From Euptelea pleiosperma (Eukaryota; Streptophyta; Magnoliopsida; Ranunculales; Eupteleaceae): 64,000 bases of DNA. Of the stretch, positions 1 through 10,949 are shown piece by piece. A model generated the notes under the pieces. That model was not told the origin of the DNA, did no database searches, and was given only the letters and a program-made list of their open reading frames with translations. The stretch is from contig CM068549.1 in the NCBI GenBank assembly GCA_035048495.1, positions 13,425,103 to 13,489,102 on the forward strand, written 5' to 3'. How positions within the stretch are numbered: position 1 is the stretch's first letter; each line of letters starts with the position of its first letter. Made by a program: the position numbers and the translations under genes.

Positions 1-204
1 TTAAATCCGTTTAGCAACTTTGTACACTTGGGGGCTAAATGGGTAGGCCATGTGATAAAATTTACACCTTGATCTTCTTTAAGAGAAGGTCTGCATCATT
101 TTTACTTTAAATAGATTCATCATTATGGCATTCGTTCTATTCTGTAGAAATTACATTTGTCATTGCTATTTGATCCATGATAGATTACTTTTGTTTATGC
201 TATG

Positions 205-546
205 AATTTTAGAAATGTCAACTGTTGCATATATGAATGCTCCGTTGAACCATCATGATTGGCAATTCGATAATGAACTAGTAGCAATGGGGGTTTATAC
301 ATTTGACACCCCGGATTCCTCAGACAAATTGATATTGCTCCTGCTCCCGATTGTTTTGAGGAAGGGGTAATTGCGGTGGAAGAAATTTTAAAAGAGGTTA
401 ATTTAGGAGACTCTCACGAAGATAGAAAAGTCTTTATTTCTACCTCATTGGAACCTCGAGAAGAAAACATTCTGATAGACCTTTTTTCCGAATACCATGA
501 CATCTTTGCGTGGAATTATGAAGAAATGCCTAGGTTACCTGAGGAT
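205..546 (+). pseudogene. Tat-type pol fragment, region just before RT
   Basis: In one frame (about 310-546) the translation gives a stretch like EVNLGDSHEDRKVFIS followed by LFSEYHDIFAWNYEEMP. This is the segment that precedes RT in Tat-lineage Pol proteins. Upstream of about 300 the frame changes and coding is doubtful. The T-rich stretch ending in AG near 214 could be an intron 3' end, as some Ogre-type elements have an intron between protease and RT, but this is weak. The piece stops where solo LTR G is inserted and resumes at 2651. Positions 1-204 show nothing else I can name. Confidence 0.6.
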
Positions 547-2650
547 TGAAAGTAGGGTTTCTCCGCGTTGTTGGTTACGGAAACCCTAATTCCAACACAT
601 TTGTAATTTTATCCGAGTTTTTTTTTCTGCAAAATATAGAGATTTGCATAGCGGCTTTATGTCGGATGTCGATCCGCACTCGGGATTAGGCGGGTTAGCA
701 CAAAAGAGAGCATGAAATGATGGATTTTTTTTTTTTTTTAAGAAATTGATGGAAATGATGGTGGGAAAAGATGAGGTTGGGATTAAAAACATGATGTTTG
801 ATTTTGGAGATAGTGTATTAATCAAAAGGATTGCTAAATAAATAAATCCAAAATTACTATTCATCATAATAAACTCAAGAACACAAACTAGAACGGAAAC
901 TACTTTTATTGAGTCACCATAAACTGTTTACATTGATAATAAAAAAATTAAAATAAAATAAACAAAAGTAAACTATCTTGAAAATAAAACAAGATGATGG
1001 TAGAAAGAGAGAGAGCTAGAGAGAGAAAGGTCACCTTAGGCTTTCCTTGGTGGCTGGAACACAACTTGGAGAATCCAAGGGGATCGGCCTTATGGTGGAG
1101 AATAAAAGGGAAGAGCAAGTTGTGGTGATGGAGTCGTCACCTTCAAGATGGAAAAGAAGATGGCGTGGACCATGGTGCTTGGCTGGAGAGGACGGCGACA
1201 ACGAGAGTGGGGGTAGCAGCTATGGAGGATCGGTAGTGGCCAGCGGCGGTGTTTAGAGTACCACCGTTCTTGCTGCCCTATGCAGCTGTGCTGGTCGAGC
1301 CAGCAAGGGAAAAGATGGGGAACGGTCTCCCCTCCACTCTTATAGCCATTGGATGGTTAGGAGATGATGGATATGAGAGAAGTGTTGGAGAGAATTAACC
1401 TGTTAACCGACCAACCCAAAGTCATAGTTGACTTGTTTTCTTTCTTTGCAAAAATAATTCTTCATGTAGTGGGAAGTTCTTCCATGTATGTCAGCCACTT
1501 TTTTGTAAATGTTCACACCATCCAACATCTTGCCTTTCCAAAAAAAATTTAGTTATCCAATATCCACCGTCCAAACACTCTTCTTTCAAGCACTTTGCCA
1601 AGTCAACCAACATGTGCAACTATCTATCCCATTCCACCATTAAGCACTTGCCACCTCATCCTTGCATGTAGTGTAGCAACCGTGTATGTGCACACCTGAT
1701 TCAGTACGTCTGGTTACGTATACATATCCCCCACTTTGGACCCACATGCATGGGTCCCATATTTTCTTGTTGTGAAACCTTCATAATTTAGCCACTGTTT
1801 AGCGGCTACCACTCAAGTAAACTACAACCATCAAACATATGATCGGGATCATTCATATTCAGTGCATTCCTCGTGCATACTTTTGTAAATGCTAGCCGTT
1901 TATTTTGTCTAGTTGAATACTCTTTGATGGAGACTTATCAACCGCCAACGATTGTTACGACCCTCGTGGCTCGTTAACTTGGCATCTTCAATGTGTCCCA
2001 ATGTAATGGTCTGCATGTTTGTCTATCACCAAGGTCCACAACGTGGATAATTTTCTTGGTCCACACCTCTAGGCCTTATGTGCCAATATGCCTTTGCCAT
2101 TCCAATATCATCATATTGCTTACACAGTCGATCAACTTGTTTCTTGAAGTCCACACCATGGCCCTATCTTGGCTCCATACCAGTCCACAACTTCATTAAT
2201 GATTCAATCAATTGTATTGTATAACTTATGGTCCATGATCAAGGTCCCACTATTTCTGCCAACTCGGTTCGCACCTAGGTCAATTCTTTTAGTTTTCTGC
2301 TCTTCCACTCTCTTGATTCTTGGTTCGACTATGTCCACATCTTCTTGCTGGCTCTTTAAGCTAATGAGCTTTTGTGGTCGATCGTTGGCCTGAATATCTC
2401 AAGGTTTGTCCGATCGGGTTTTCTGTAACAATGAAAGCACGTAATGAGTCTGAATCAGAATGACTTTATATCTAGACTTTCAAAAATGTGTTTAATGCAT
2501 GCAAATATACCATTTCGTCCAGAAAAGTGTGTTCTACGCAACAGAAGAGACTCTTACGTAGAAAAGTAGATAAATAAATATTTTACGTAGGAGAATGCGA
2601 TAACGCTAAAAGGATAATTGCTTAAAATAAGCACTTTTGAGCGAATATCA
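547..2650 (-). mobile_element. Solo LTR G (Athila-like family)
   Basis: On the minus strand it starts TGATATTCGCTCAAAAGTGC and ends in CTACTTTCA, the ends shared by all LTRs of this family in the window. AGGAT (542-546) and AGGAC (2651-2655) flank it as a 5-bp duplication with one mismatch, and pol of element F continues across. There is no primer binding site beside it, so it is a solo LTR. It has the shared donor (about 1033), AATAAA (about 904-909, minus) and acceptor (about 627). I see no tRNA-like module here, so it is a different subfamily from E and H. About 2.1 kb. Confidence 0.88.
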
Positions 2651-3677
2651 AGGACATTATTGTCCATAACTTGGGGATTTATACTCATGCCAAACCTATG
2701 AAACAAACTCATAGAAAGTTCAGGCCAGAATTGGAAATTCAAAAGCTTAATGAAGCTGGTTTTATTTAACCCATTCAATGGTCTGAGTGGTTAGCCAATG
2801 TACTCCCAGTCAAGAAGAAGAATGGGCAGATCCGATTTTGTGTGGATTTCAGAGATTTGAATAGCAATTGTCCAAGGATGATTTTCCATTACCTAACATG
2901 GACCTCCTAATTGATAATACTTTCTTTAATTAGATGTTCAGTTTCATGGATGGTTACAGTGGGTACAATCAAATCAAGATGGCCACAGATGATGAAATCA
3001 ATACCAGCTTCTATTCACCATTTGGTAGCTTTTGCTACATAGTTATGCCCTTTGGATTGAAGAATGTAGGAGCAACCTATCAAAGGGTTATGACTAAATT
3101 TTTTGGTGAAATGATGCATTTTGAAGTTGAGGATTACGTGGATGATGTGGTCGTTAGATCACCCACAAGGGAAGGCCATTGTGTGGTTTTGCGAAACATT
3201 TTTGACAGATGCATGCAGACTAATACGAAGATGAACCCGTTAAAATGTGCATTTGGGGTCAGTTCAGGCAAATTTATGGGATTTTTGATTCGTCACAGGG
3301 GAATTGAGATTGATCCATCTAAATTAGAAGCAATACAAGAGTTGCCCCACCACAGGACACTTAAACTGATCAAGAGTATGCTAGGGCATTTGTCCTACAT
3401 CCAGCGATTTATACCTAACCTATTTGCGAAGATGCTTGCTCTTACGAAAGTATTGAAGAAAGATGTTGAGTTTATTTGGTCCATGGATTGCGAGACGGCT
3501 TTTTTGGAAATCAAACAAAAATTACTTAAACCTCCTACTCCGATGGTACTTATTCACGGACAACCATTGATTCTTTATTTATCCACATTGGAAAATGTTA
3601 TGGGCGTTTCGTTGGCTCAAGAGGACGAAGAGGGAAAAGAAAAGCCTATTTATTATCTTAGTTGGGTTTTAATGTAG
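2651..3677 (+). pseudogene. Reverse transcriptase of element F (Tat lineage), broken
   Basis: RNA-directed DNA polymerase that would copy the element RNA into cDNA in the virus-like particle. After LTR G the frame reads through a region like KFRPELEIQKLNEAGFI, hits a TAA near 2768, then continues (WLANVLPVKKKNGQIRF). From 2934 an open stretch of 247 codons holds the palm motifs [11 protein letters not shown] and MPFGLKNVGATYQR and the catalytic YVDD at 3135-3146. The thumb and connection follow (LGHLSYIQRFIPN). The stop at 3675 ends this frame and RNase H resumes in another frame from about 3662. YVDD and the LKNAGATYQR-type motif fit Tat-lineage Pol. The stops show it is dead. Confidence 0.85.
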
Positions 3678-4012
3678 GCCGAGACTCGTTATTCAAAGAT
3701 CGAACGGGTTTGTTTTGCCTTGGTCTTTGCATCCTAGAAACTCTGTCACTACATGTTGGTCATTCGGTTATCTTGATGTGCCACAATGACCCTATAAGGT
3801 ACCTTCTGAGTCAGCTGATACTCTCTGGTCGTTTGACTAGGTGGTCTTTAATGTTGAGTGAATTCGACATCACTTGTAAGATGCAGAGGTCGATCAAAGG
3901 ACAAGCTATGGCCGACCTGTTAGCAGAGAATCCTGTGCCCTCAAAAGGAATCATTACAGATGACTTTCTAGATGAGGAGGTTTTTGAAGCAACTACAGAT
4001 GTGAAACCCTAG
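3662..4012 (+). pseudogene. RNase H domain of element F, frameshifted
   Basis: Continues RT after a frameshift. Visible pieces are a region like MCHNDPIRYLLSQ, then GRLTRWSLMLSEFDI and GQAMADLLAENP, which correspond to the second half of the Ty3/gypsy RNase H including the final Asp-containing motif (MADLL). This domain removes the RNA strand from RNA-DNA hybrids during reverse transcription. It ends with a TAG at about 4010, directly before the next domain, and in an intact element would be one polyprotein with it. Confidence 0.75.
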
Positions 4013-4015
4013 TTA

Positions 4016-4481
4016 ATGTACTTTGATGGATCACCCAAAAGGTTGGACTCACAGAGTGATGAAGGAGCATGTATTGTTTTCAGATCCCCAGAAGGTGGCC
4101 TCGCCTCTTTCTCTTTCAAATTTGAATTCAAATGTACCAACAACATGGCAGAATATGAGGCACTTGTAATTGGTTTAGAAATGGTAGTTATGGCAGATAT
4201 ACGTAGACTACGAGTTTTCAGAGATTCTATGTTGGTGATTTATCAGGTGACTGAATTATTCAAAGTTAGAAGAACATTTGAAACCTTATCAGAAAAAGAT
4301 AGTATGATTACTTTCATCCTTTGAGAAATTTGAACTCGGACATATCCGCCTGACAGAGAATACTCATGTTGATTCTTTAGCCATGATTGCAACCAAGATT
4401 CAGATGGGACCCGATGAAATGTGAAAGGAGGTAAGCGTGATCAAGAGAGTATTGCCTACTTCTTTCTTAGAGACTGATTGG
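4016..4481 (+). pseudogene. Second, archaeal-type RNase H (aRH) of element F
   Basis: The segment starts LMYFDGSPKR, has an SPEG turn, then NNMAEYEALVIGLE and later FRDSMLVIYQV. The FDG, the E of MAEYEA and the D of DS-LVI match the catalytic acids of archaeal-type RNase H in Tat/Ogre elements. A stop at 4322 is followed by sequence in another frame (FELGHIRLTENTHVDSLA) that matches the end of this domain, with another stop near 4422. This second RNase H is the strongest evidence for the Tat lineage. The segment is cut at 4481 by solo LTR E and continues at 7143. Confidence 0.8.
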
Positions 4482-5385
4482 TGAAAGTAGGGTTTTTCCG
4501 CGTCGTTGGTTACGGAAACCCTAACTTCAACACAATTTGTAATTTATCCGAGATTTCCTGTAAAATTCAGAGATTCTAGCATAGTGGCTCGTGTCGGGTA
4601 TCGTCCGCACTCGGGGTTAGGGCAAATAAAGAACAAATTAACGAAAATCTACTAAAAATGATGGAAGGGTGAGAATAATGGAAATTGGGATTAAAATAAT
4701 GATTTTTGATTGAGAATTTTCAATTAAATAAAATTAACTAGATCAAATGACAGAATTGAATTAACATGAAATGACATTAAAATATTTAATTAAAATCCTT
4801 ACAACATTGTGCGAATTAATCCGAATAAAAAAAACAAAACTGACTACAAAGCATGAAAAGTAGAGAGAGAAAGTACTACTAGAAAGAGAGAGGATATTGT
4901 AGAAAGAGAAAGTAAGAAATAAGAGATAGAAAATGAGGAAAGAGAGAGAAAATTGGAGAGACTTACCGGAATCGGCCAAGTGGTGGTGTGAAGTGCACCA
5001 GCAACTTGATAGTTGCAGGTGCTGTAGAGGCGTGGATCGTGGAGATAATGGTGAGGCATTGGAGTGGACGTGCAGAGATGTTAGGGCGTTGAGGAGAACC
5101 ACTAAGTTGGAACCATCGGGGGAAGCAAACTGCAACAGCACTGTGGTGGTGCAGCAAGGAGTTGCAGGTGAAGATCCACCATTGAAGGAGAGGGGTAGGT
5201 GACGGTTGGATGAGCAAGATGCGTCTCTCACAATCCTCTCTTCTTCTCCTTCTTTCTTCTCTTTTTTGTTTGTTTATCCTTGGAGAAAGATGTAAAGGCT
5301 TGGGCTGGGGACGGTGATGGTAGTGGATGTAGGCGGTGGAGATCGCATGGGACAAGGCGGATGAAACCGCTGCTGCAACAGTTCG

Positions 5386-5410
5386 CCGGAGTTGCAACCT
5401 GCAACTCCGG
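5386..5410. repeat. GAGTTGCA palindrome, copy 1 in LTR E
   Basis: Perfect 11-bp arms CCGGAGTTGCA and TGCAACTCCGG separated by ACC. The same palindrome recurs in LTRs A, B and H. Confidence 0.85.
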
Positions 5411-5894
5411 CTCGGTTTGAGATGGGGGGGCGGTGCAGTATGTGATGGAAGAAGAGGAGGGCGGTATGGGGGTGTTGCAGTAGCAAGGTGGAGAGGCAAG
5501 GAGGATTGGTGACGCCCAGATCTGAGGAGGAGGAGCTTGCTGGTGGGTGGAACAACTCCGGTTGGAGTTACAGTCCGGTGGCAGCGTGGTGAGGAGGGGA
5601 AGAATGGATCCAAGGTGATGGGGAGCACGGTCCAGCAGCAGGAGAGTTTTCTCACGGTCAGGGATGAACGATAGCTAAGGGTCTTGGTGCTTGAAGACGT
5701 CGGAGGGTGAGTAGAAGAGAAGATGCACTGTGGTGAGGGTGGAGATGGCTGGAGAAGATGAACCAGTCCGGCGAGAACGGTGGTGGCTAGTGGTGCTGCT
5801 CTAGGAGAGGAAGATGATGGTTTTCGCTGGTCGAACTAGCAATGAAAGGACAAGGGGATGGTGACGGCTGGGGTTAGCAATGAGAAGTCGCTGG

Positions 5895-5919
5895 CCGGAG
5901 TTGCAGGCTGCAACTCCGG
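5895..5919. repeat. GAGTTGCA palindrome, copy 2 in LTR E
   Basis: Arms CCGGAGTTGCA and TGCAACTCCGG with spacer GGC, about 490 bp from copy 1 in the same LTR. Confidence 0.85.
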
Positions 5920-6081
5920 TGATAGAGATGAAGAAGATGAAGAAGATTGAGAAGAGAAAAATGGAGGAAAACGGTCTAAAACCGAGGGGAAGAAGGGGCA
6001 AACGAGTTGGGGGAGAGAATGGAGCAATAAGGAGGGGGATTAGAGGGGGATTAGGGTTCGAACGAACCCTTCTCCCTCCTC

Positions 6082-6089
6082 TTATAAAG
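6082..6089 (-). promoter_or_regulatory. TATA box of LTR E
   Basis: On the minus strand GCTTTATAAG, followed downstream by GA-rich then GA/CT-tract transcribed sequence. The same block stands at 63068-63075 in LTR H. Confidence 0.6.
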
Positions 6090-6091
6090 CT

Positions 6092-6148
6092 CCCTATTTC
6101 CATTAATGGAAATAGGGTAGCTCCCTATTTCCATTAATGGAAATAGGG
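6092..6148. repeat. Tandem pair of 26-bp dyads next to the TATA box of LTR E
   Basis: Each unit is a perfect dyad of CCCTATTTCCATT and AATGGAAATAGGG with no spacer (6092-6117 and 6123-6148), joined by TAGCT. LTR H has one unit only, at 63078-63103. Position just upstream of the minus-strand TATA box suggests a protein binding site. Confidence 0.85.
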
Positions 6149-6616
6149 TATTTTTGAAAATAAAAAAATATTATTATTTTTTTTTTTTTTTTTTTTTTTA
6201 AAGTAAAAATCTACTTTTCTATGGGGAATCTCCCCAATTAGTGGACCCCCCATTTAATTAAGATTATTTTGAAATTCGTGGGGTCCACTAACTGGTCGGA
6301 CAGCGGGTCGATGAAGATGGGCCCGGCTATTGGCCCACATGGATTGATGATGTCCATCGTCTCACAAGATGATGTGACAGACAGTCTGATGGCGATCGGA
6401 TGGATGGTGACTTGATTGGGACTCAAATTGGTAGATCGACGGATCTAGAGAGATCCAACGGTCCGATTGAAGATCCAACGGTCCGATGGAAGATCCAATG
6501 GTCAGAAAGCTAAGGGAGATGAGATAGAGCCAATGGGCAGGAGTTCTGGGGTTAGGTCAGTAGATTCGAGGACCGAGAGATGAAGAGAGAGAGAGAATAA
6601 GGAGAGATGAGAGAGA

Positions 6617-6690
6617 AAAGCACTAGCGGAGGGTCTGGAACCCTGGTCTTTACTGTGACCATCCTCACGCTTCTCCAGTAGAGTCGACCA
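6617..6690 (-). promoter_or_regulatory. tRNA-like Pol III module in LTR E, decayed A box
   Basis: The minus strand has a B box GGTTCCAGACC (6632-6642) and a TTTT run after it (rc of 6617-6620). The A box region reads ACTCTACTGGAGAAGC, poorer than in LTRs A and B. Confidence 0.5.
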
Positions 6691-7142
6691 TCATTCTTTG
6701 CTGACTCATGTGGCTTTAAACGCTTTGGTCCGTCTCTTGGTCATTGGCTCTCCTACTCTCTTCGTTCTTTGGGCCGGCTTTTTGGTCCTCTTATTCAGCT
6801 CATATTTGGCCCATATCTTCTAGTCATAGCATGTGGGCTCTTTAAGCTTTGATAATGGGCTTTCATGATCAATTTGGGCCCACAAGTCTCGAGAATCATC
6901 CCATCGGGGTTTCCTGCGACAGAAGAAGCGCGTAATGAGACTTTATCAGAACGGCTTAATATTTAGACTTCCGAAAATGTGTTTAATGCATGCAAATATA
7001 CCATTTCGTCTAGAAAAGTGTGTTCTACGCAATAGAAGAGACTATTACATAGAAAAGTAGATAAATATAGCATTTTACGTAGGAGAATGCAATAACGCTA
7101 AAAGGATAATTGCTTAAAATAAGCACTTTTGAACGAATATCA

Positions 7143-8446
7143 ATTGGGAAGAGTCTTACCCAGCAATAATCCAGGATACCACGGTACAAGACCGGAGGAC
7201 GAGTGGTTTTGGCCTATATGGGATTGGTTGAAGCATGGTCACACACCTATTGACAAGAATGAAGCTAAAAATGTTAAACGACAAGCTCTACGGTATATGA
7301 TTATGGGATAACGGTTATATAAGAGAAGCTACAGCAGTTTTACTACGATGTGTCTTAAAGAAGGAAAGATCATTTTAAAAGAAATTCATGAAGGAGATTG
7401 TGGAGAACATCAAAGCAAAAGCCGTTTAGCTCTCCAGGTATTACATCTGGGATATTATTGGCCCCACTTGCACAAGGACAATATCAGTTATGTTCATAAA
7501 TGCAGAGTTTGTCAGTTACATTCGAACATCGACAGCTTGCCTCCACGATAACTTCACCCTATCAAGTCATATTGGCCTTTGCAGACTTGGGGGCTGGATC
7601 TTATTGGAAAAATCAATCCACCCTCTAGCAAATATCATGTATGGATACTAGTCGCTACTGAATATTTCACTAAATGGGTTGAAGCTATTCCTTTGGGACG
7701 AGCCACTGCCGCAGTTGTCGCTGAATTTATCCCGAATAACATCATTTCAAGGTTTGGAATTCCTCAGAAAATATTCACGGATCATGGAAATCAATTCAGA
7801 AGGGAAGTAGAAGTGTTATTGCAGAAGTATGGTATATTTCATATCCAATCTATTACTTACTATCCACCCGGGAATGGACAGGTTGAAGCCATCCACAAAG
7901 TTTTGCTAAAGATCTTGAAGAAGATAGTTAAGTCAGAGGGATTGGCATGAGAAACTGGTAAATGATTTATGGGCTTATCGAACAGCCGCACATACCTCCA
8001 CAGGAGAAACTCCTTTCTCCCTTGTTTATGGCACTGAAGCAGTTGCCCCAATTGAAATTCAAATCCCAACACCACGTATGGAGTCCGCTATGGCCTTGGA
8101 TTATGGAGAGATTGAGTATGCTTTGCTGAGACATTCCGACCTGATCGCTATGGATGAGCATAGACTACTTGCACGAAAGAACTTAGATGCATATATTCAC
8201 CAGATGACCCGGGCTTATGATAAGAACGTGAAATTCAGGAGACTCGTAATGGGTGATATTGTTATGAAAGTAGTCGACCATGTGCGGGCATTGACTACAC
8301 ACTCCATGTTTACTCCAAATTTTGAGGAAGAATTGTACATCATTACAAAGGCTTTCGATTTGGGTTATTACCGTATTGCCACTTCTGATGGTTTTGAATT
8401 TGAAGCCTCGATTAACGGCAAATGGTTGAAGAAGTACTATTGTTAG
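7143..8446 (+). pseudogene. Integrase of element F (Tat lineage), broken
   Basis: Inserts the cDNA into the host chromosome. The first part (7143-7313) is the link after RNase H (DWLKHGHTPIDKNEAKN). The zinc-binding HHCC follows: H-x6-H in IHEGDCGEH and C-x2-C in KCRVCQ. A TAA near 7549 breaks the frame. The catalytic core has Asp in WGLDLIG (about 7597), Asp in FTDHGNQF (about 7780) and Glu in NGQVEAIHK (about 7885). Only 34 residues separate the second Asp from Glu, against the usual 35. A frameshift near 7945 moves the C-terminal part (DLWAYRTAAHTSTGETPF, then to the TAG at 8444) to another frame. Dead copy. Confidence 0.85.
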
Positions 8447-8620
8447 AACATGGAAATTTTTGTTTGTGATTTCAGATATTTGTTCTTCATAATTACAAAT
8501 TCCCTTGCAATTAAATTGAAGTCTACCTTGTATTGTCTCTAATTTTCTGTAATTACTATTTCATTATTATTTTTTAATATATCTTCATCCGTCACTAGAT
8601 ATTCATTGTTTGTTCCTTCA

Positions 8621-9062
8621 CCACCTTTAGAAACTTCGAGAGCGTAACTCCAGATTCGAGGGCATCTCCCCACATTTAGAAACTTCAAGGGCGTCTCCCC
8701 ACTTTTAGAAACTTGGAGGGCGTCTCCCCACCTTTAGAAACTTCGAGAGTGTAGCTCCAGATTCAAGGGTGTCTCCCCACCTTAAGAAACTTCGAGGGTG
8801 TCTCCCCACCTTTAGAAACTTCAAGGGCGTCTCCTAACCTTTAGAAACTTCGAGGGTGTCTCCCCACCTTTAGATACTTCGAGGGCATCTCCCCACTTTT
8901 AGATACTTCGAGAGCGTCTCCTCACCTTTAGAAACTTCGAGGGAGTCTCCCCACTTTTAAAAACTTCGAGAGCATAGCTCCTGATTCGAGGGCATCTTCC
9001 CATCTTTGGAAGCTTCGAGGGCGTCTCCCCACCTTTAGTTACTTCGAGGGTGTTTCCCCACT
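8621..9062 (+). repeat. 29-bp minisatellite after pol of element F
   Basis: About 14-15 imperfect units close to TTTAGAAACTTCGAGGGCG plus TCTCCCCACC. A few units carry a variant (AGCGTAACTCCAGATTCGAGG). It sits between integrase and the antisense ORF. Tandem arrays in the 3' noncoding part are known for Tat/Ogre elements. Positions 8447-8620, just before it, are AT-rich and show nothing. Confidence 0.92.
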
Positions 9063-9457
9063 GACACAGAATTTAAAAAAATCCTTTAAGGTCTTTGGAA
9101 TCATCAAATTAGAAAATGGTTTACTCATTAGAAATATAGTCTTCCGAATACTCATTCCATAAGAACTAATAAAAATAAAAAATGTTCTTGTATATTTCAT
9201 GTCATCTTTACATATCTTTTACTAACAGTGATCAACCTTTCTTAAAAACATAAAGGCTAGATACAATCTTCCTTGTTTTTACAGATTTACAAATATAAAG
9301 ACTCTATTGCAGGGAAAAGAAAGATCAAAAGCCAGCAGCTCTGAAGATATCTTCCACCAGTCGTTTCGCTCATCAACTTTGGGTTGTTCAATGGCAATTT
9401 TTTGTGAAATTTCAGTCATGATTCTAGATCTTTCTTGGGAAGACAGATGCAATTGAT
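9063..9457. other. No gene seen; 3' region of element F
   Basis: AT-rich sequence between the minisatellite and the antisense ORF remnants. I see no ORF, repeat or RNA signature here. Confidence 0.5.
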
Positions 9458-10263
9458 TTAGCTTGTGTTTTTCAGTATCGATATTGTTCTTCGCCTTTCC
9501 AGTTCGGTTACCTCTGCATGTAGGACACCAAAGGTCTCGTTGGCCTTAAGCAATGCTTCTTCTAAGTGAGTTACTTCTGCAGCTGCCTCTTCATAGGCTG
9601 ATCGCTTCTGAGTAAGCTTTGTCTCGATGAAACCTTCAGACGCAATATTATCCTCAGTTTTCAATATAGTCACAAACTCCTCTTCATGATTGCGTCCATG
9701 CTCATACCCTTTTACTTCAAGATCAATGGTGCCCCATTCAGCTTTCCTATAATCGAATGCGAACTCGATGACTGTTTTGCTCCAAATCTACCAAGGCTCC
9801 CCGCATCTGATGTAAGTCATAAACATCACATTCGGTTATTCTTGCTACTCGCTTGAATAACTAAATATACTTTAATATGTTCAAGAACATCACCACGGAG
9901 CCGATGGGACCTTCTTCCACAAATTTCTGGCACTGGTTTCATTATGTCGCAAAAGCTGGATTCATAGACCAGCTGCAAATTAGCCTGATTCATGGGAGGT
10001 TGAGGTGAAGGCTGGGCATCGGGAATGAAGCTTTCCTCTTCGTCAATTATCATGACATTCGATAAAAGTCCTTGGTCCAAAAGTGTCTTCAACTTTATCA
10101 ATGTTTGCACTAAGGGATGGCCCATCTGAATGGGATCTTCACTTTGTGACCTGTTTGGACTTCTTTGAATATCGAGGATTGCCATGTTATCCTGATAAAG
10201 TGGAATCTGTCCTTCCTCCAAGCTTACTGGAAATAGCCTTGTGGGGAACCTTTCTTCACCCAC
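9458..10263 (-). pseudogene. Antisense accessory ORF remnants in the 3' region of element F
   Basis: Two minus-strand open pieces, 10263-9826 (145 codons) and 9673-9458 (71 codons). They are read opposite to pol but could be one former protein. The second piece is charged and heptad-like (ETKLTQKRSAYEEAAAEV, then THLEEALLKANETFGVL), as expected for a coiled coil. The first has no domain I recognise; it contains acidic and Pro-rich stretches. Some Tat-lineage elements such as maize Grande carry an extra ORF antisense to gag-pol between pol and the 3' LTR, which fits this position. Function unknown; broken by frame changes. Confidence 0.5.
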
Positions 10264-10949
10264 CTTCTAAAATTCTTGGGTTGCTATTGGAGTTCCCAAG
10301 GCCCCGCCTGCCCTCATACCCCCAATGGAAAGATTTGGAATGGATCTCGCAGTAGACACGATTGGTGTCTGGATCTCGCAGTAGGCATAAATTCGGATAT
10401 GCTTGTAACTATGTATTTAAGGCATTGAGTACGGTCCCCTCTTCGTCTTATTCTCAATCTATGGCTTCTTTACTCAGTTCCATTCTATATGGCTCATGGC
10501 TCTCTTTGGGTTGACCCAATGATCTATTCTAATATGATAATATCTGGTTTTAATCATGACCCAATAATCATGGTTTTATTCCCAGATCTGGGGATCCGGA
10601 TTGGGATTGAGCCCACCGATCCAATCCAAAAAATGGATCGTCTCTCCCGAGATCACTGTTTCCTAAAGAAGTCTCACATTGTCTCAAGCGAGATGCGCCC
10701 TGATCCCGTTATGGATTGGACCGATCCGAATCAAGATTGGAGCCTACTGAACTGACCTCCAATCCCAAGATTTTAAAACATGGTCTTAATTGAGGTATTT
10801 GGTGTATCAAGGTTTGGATCTACTCCACTCCAAAAAGTAGGAGATTCTGGGTTCAACTCTCCTTGGGGCCACCCCCTAGGAAGAGTAGGGTAATAAGTGG
10901 CTTAGTCCACATTAACTCTCCCAGTACACTCCGACACGTGTGGAAGGGG
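10264..10949. other. No gene; possible short retroposon at the right
   Basis: 10264-10800 shows short ORFs without character. 10800-10949 contains GGGTTCAACTCT (about 10850), close to a Pol III B box, but I see no A box at the proper distance, so a SINE is only a possibility. The segment leads into the long inverted repeat. Confidence 0.35.

Larger units (their letters stand above)
4482..7142 (-). mobile_element. Solo LTR E (Athila-like family)
   Basis: Minus-strand LTR of about 2.66 kb with family ends (minus-strand start TGATATTCGTTC, end CTACTTTCA). A perfect duplication ATTGG flanks it (4477-4481 and 7143-7147), and pol of F resumes after it. No primer binding site is attached. Minus-strand landmarks are a tRNA-like module (about 6617-6685), a TATA box (6082-6089) beside two 26-bp dyads (6092-6148), two GAGTTGCA palindromes (5386-5410, 5895-5919), a splice donor (about 4965) and an acceptor (about 4558). 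LTR H at the right end of the window belongs to the same subfamily. Confidence 0.92.
1..10380 (+). mobile_element. Decayed Ty3/gypsy retrotransposon F, Tat lineage
   Basis: Pol pieces occur in plus-strand order: the linker before RT, RT, RNase H, a second archaeal-type RNase H, integrase, then a minisatellite and antisense ORF remnants. A second RNase H after the first is typical of the Tat/Ogre group of plant Ty3/gypsy elements. Gag and protease would lie left of the window. The element is interrupted by solo LTRs at 547-2650 and 4482-7142 and carries several stops and frameshifts, so it is old and inactive. No LTR of F itself was recognised and the right limit near 10.38 kb is a guess. Confidence 0.8.

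Noticed and set aside
4963..5655. Minus-strand ORF of 230 codons inside LTR E
   Set aside because: Low-complexity, rich in Ser/Pro/His from CT- and CCA-rich LTR sequence. The equivalent stretch in LTR H is not open in the same way. No domain recognised.
8621..9062. CRISPR-like array
   Set aside because: Units are contiguous and diverged with no unique spacers, in a plant retroelement. It is a minisatellite.
10800..10949. SINE
   Set aside because: Only a B-box-like string was seen; no matching A box, no tail, no flanking duplication.
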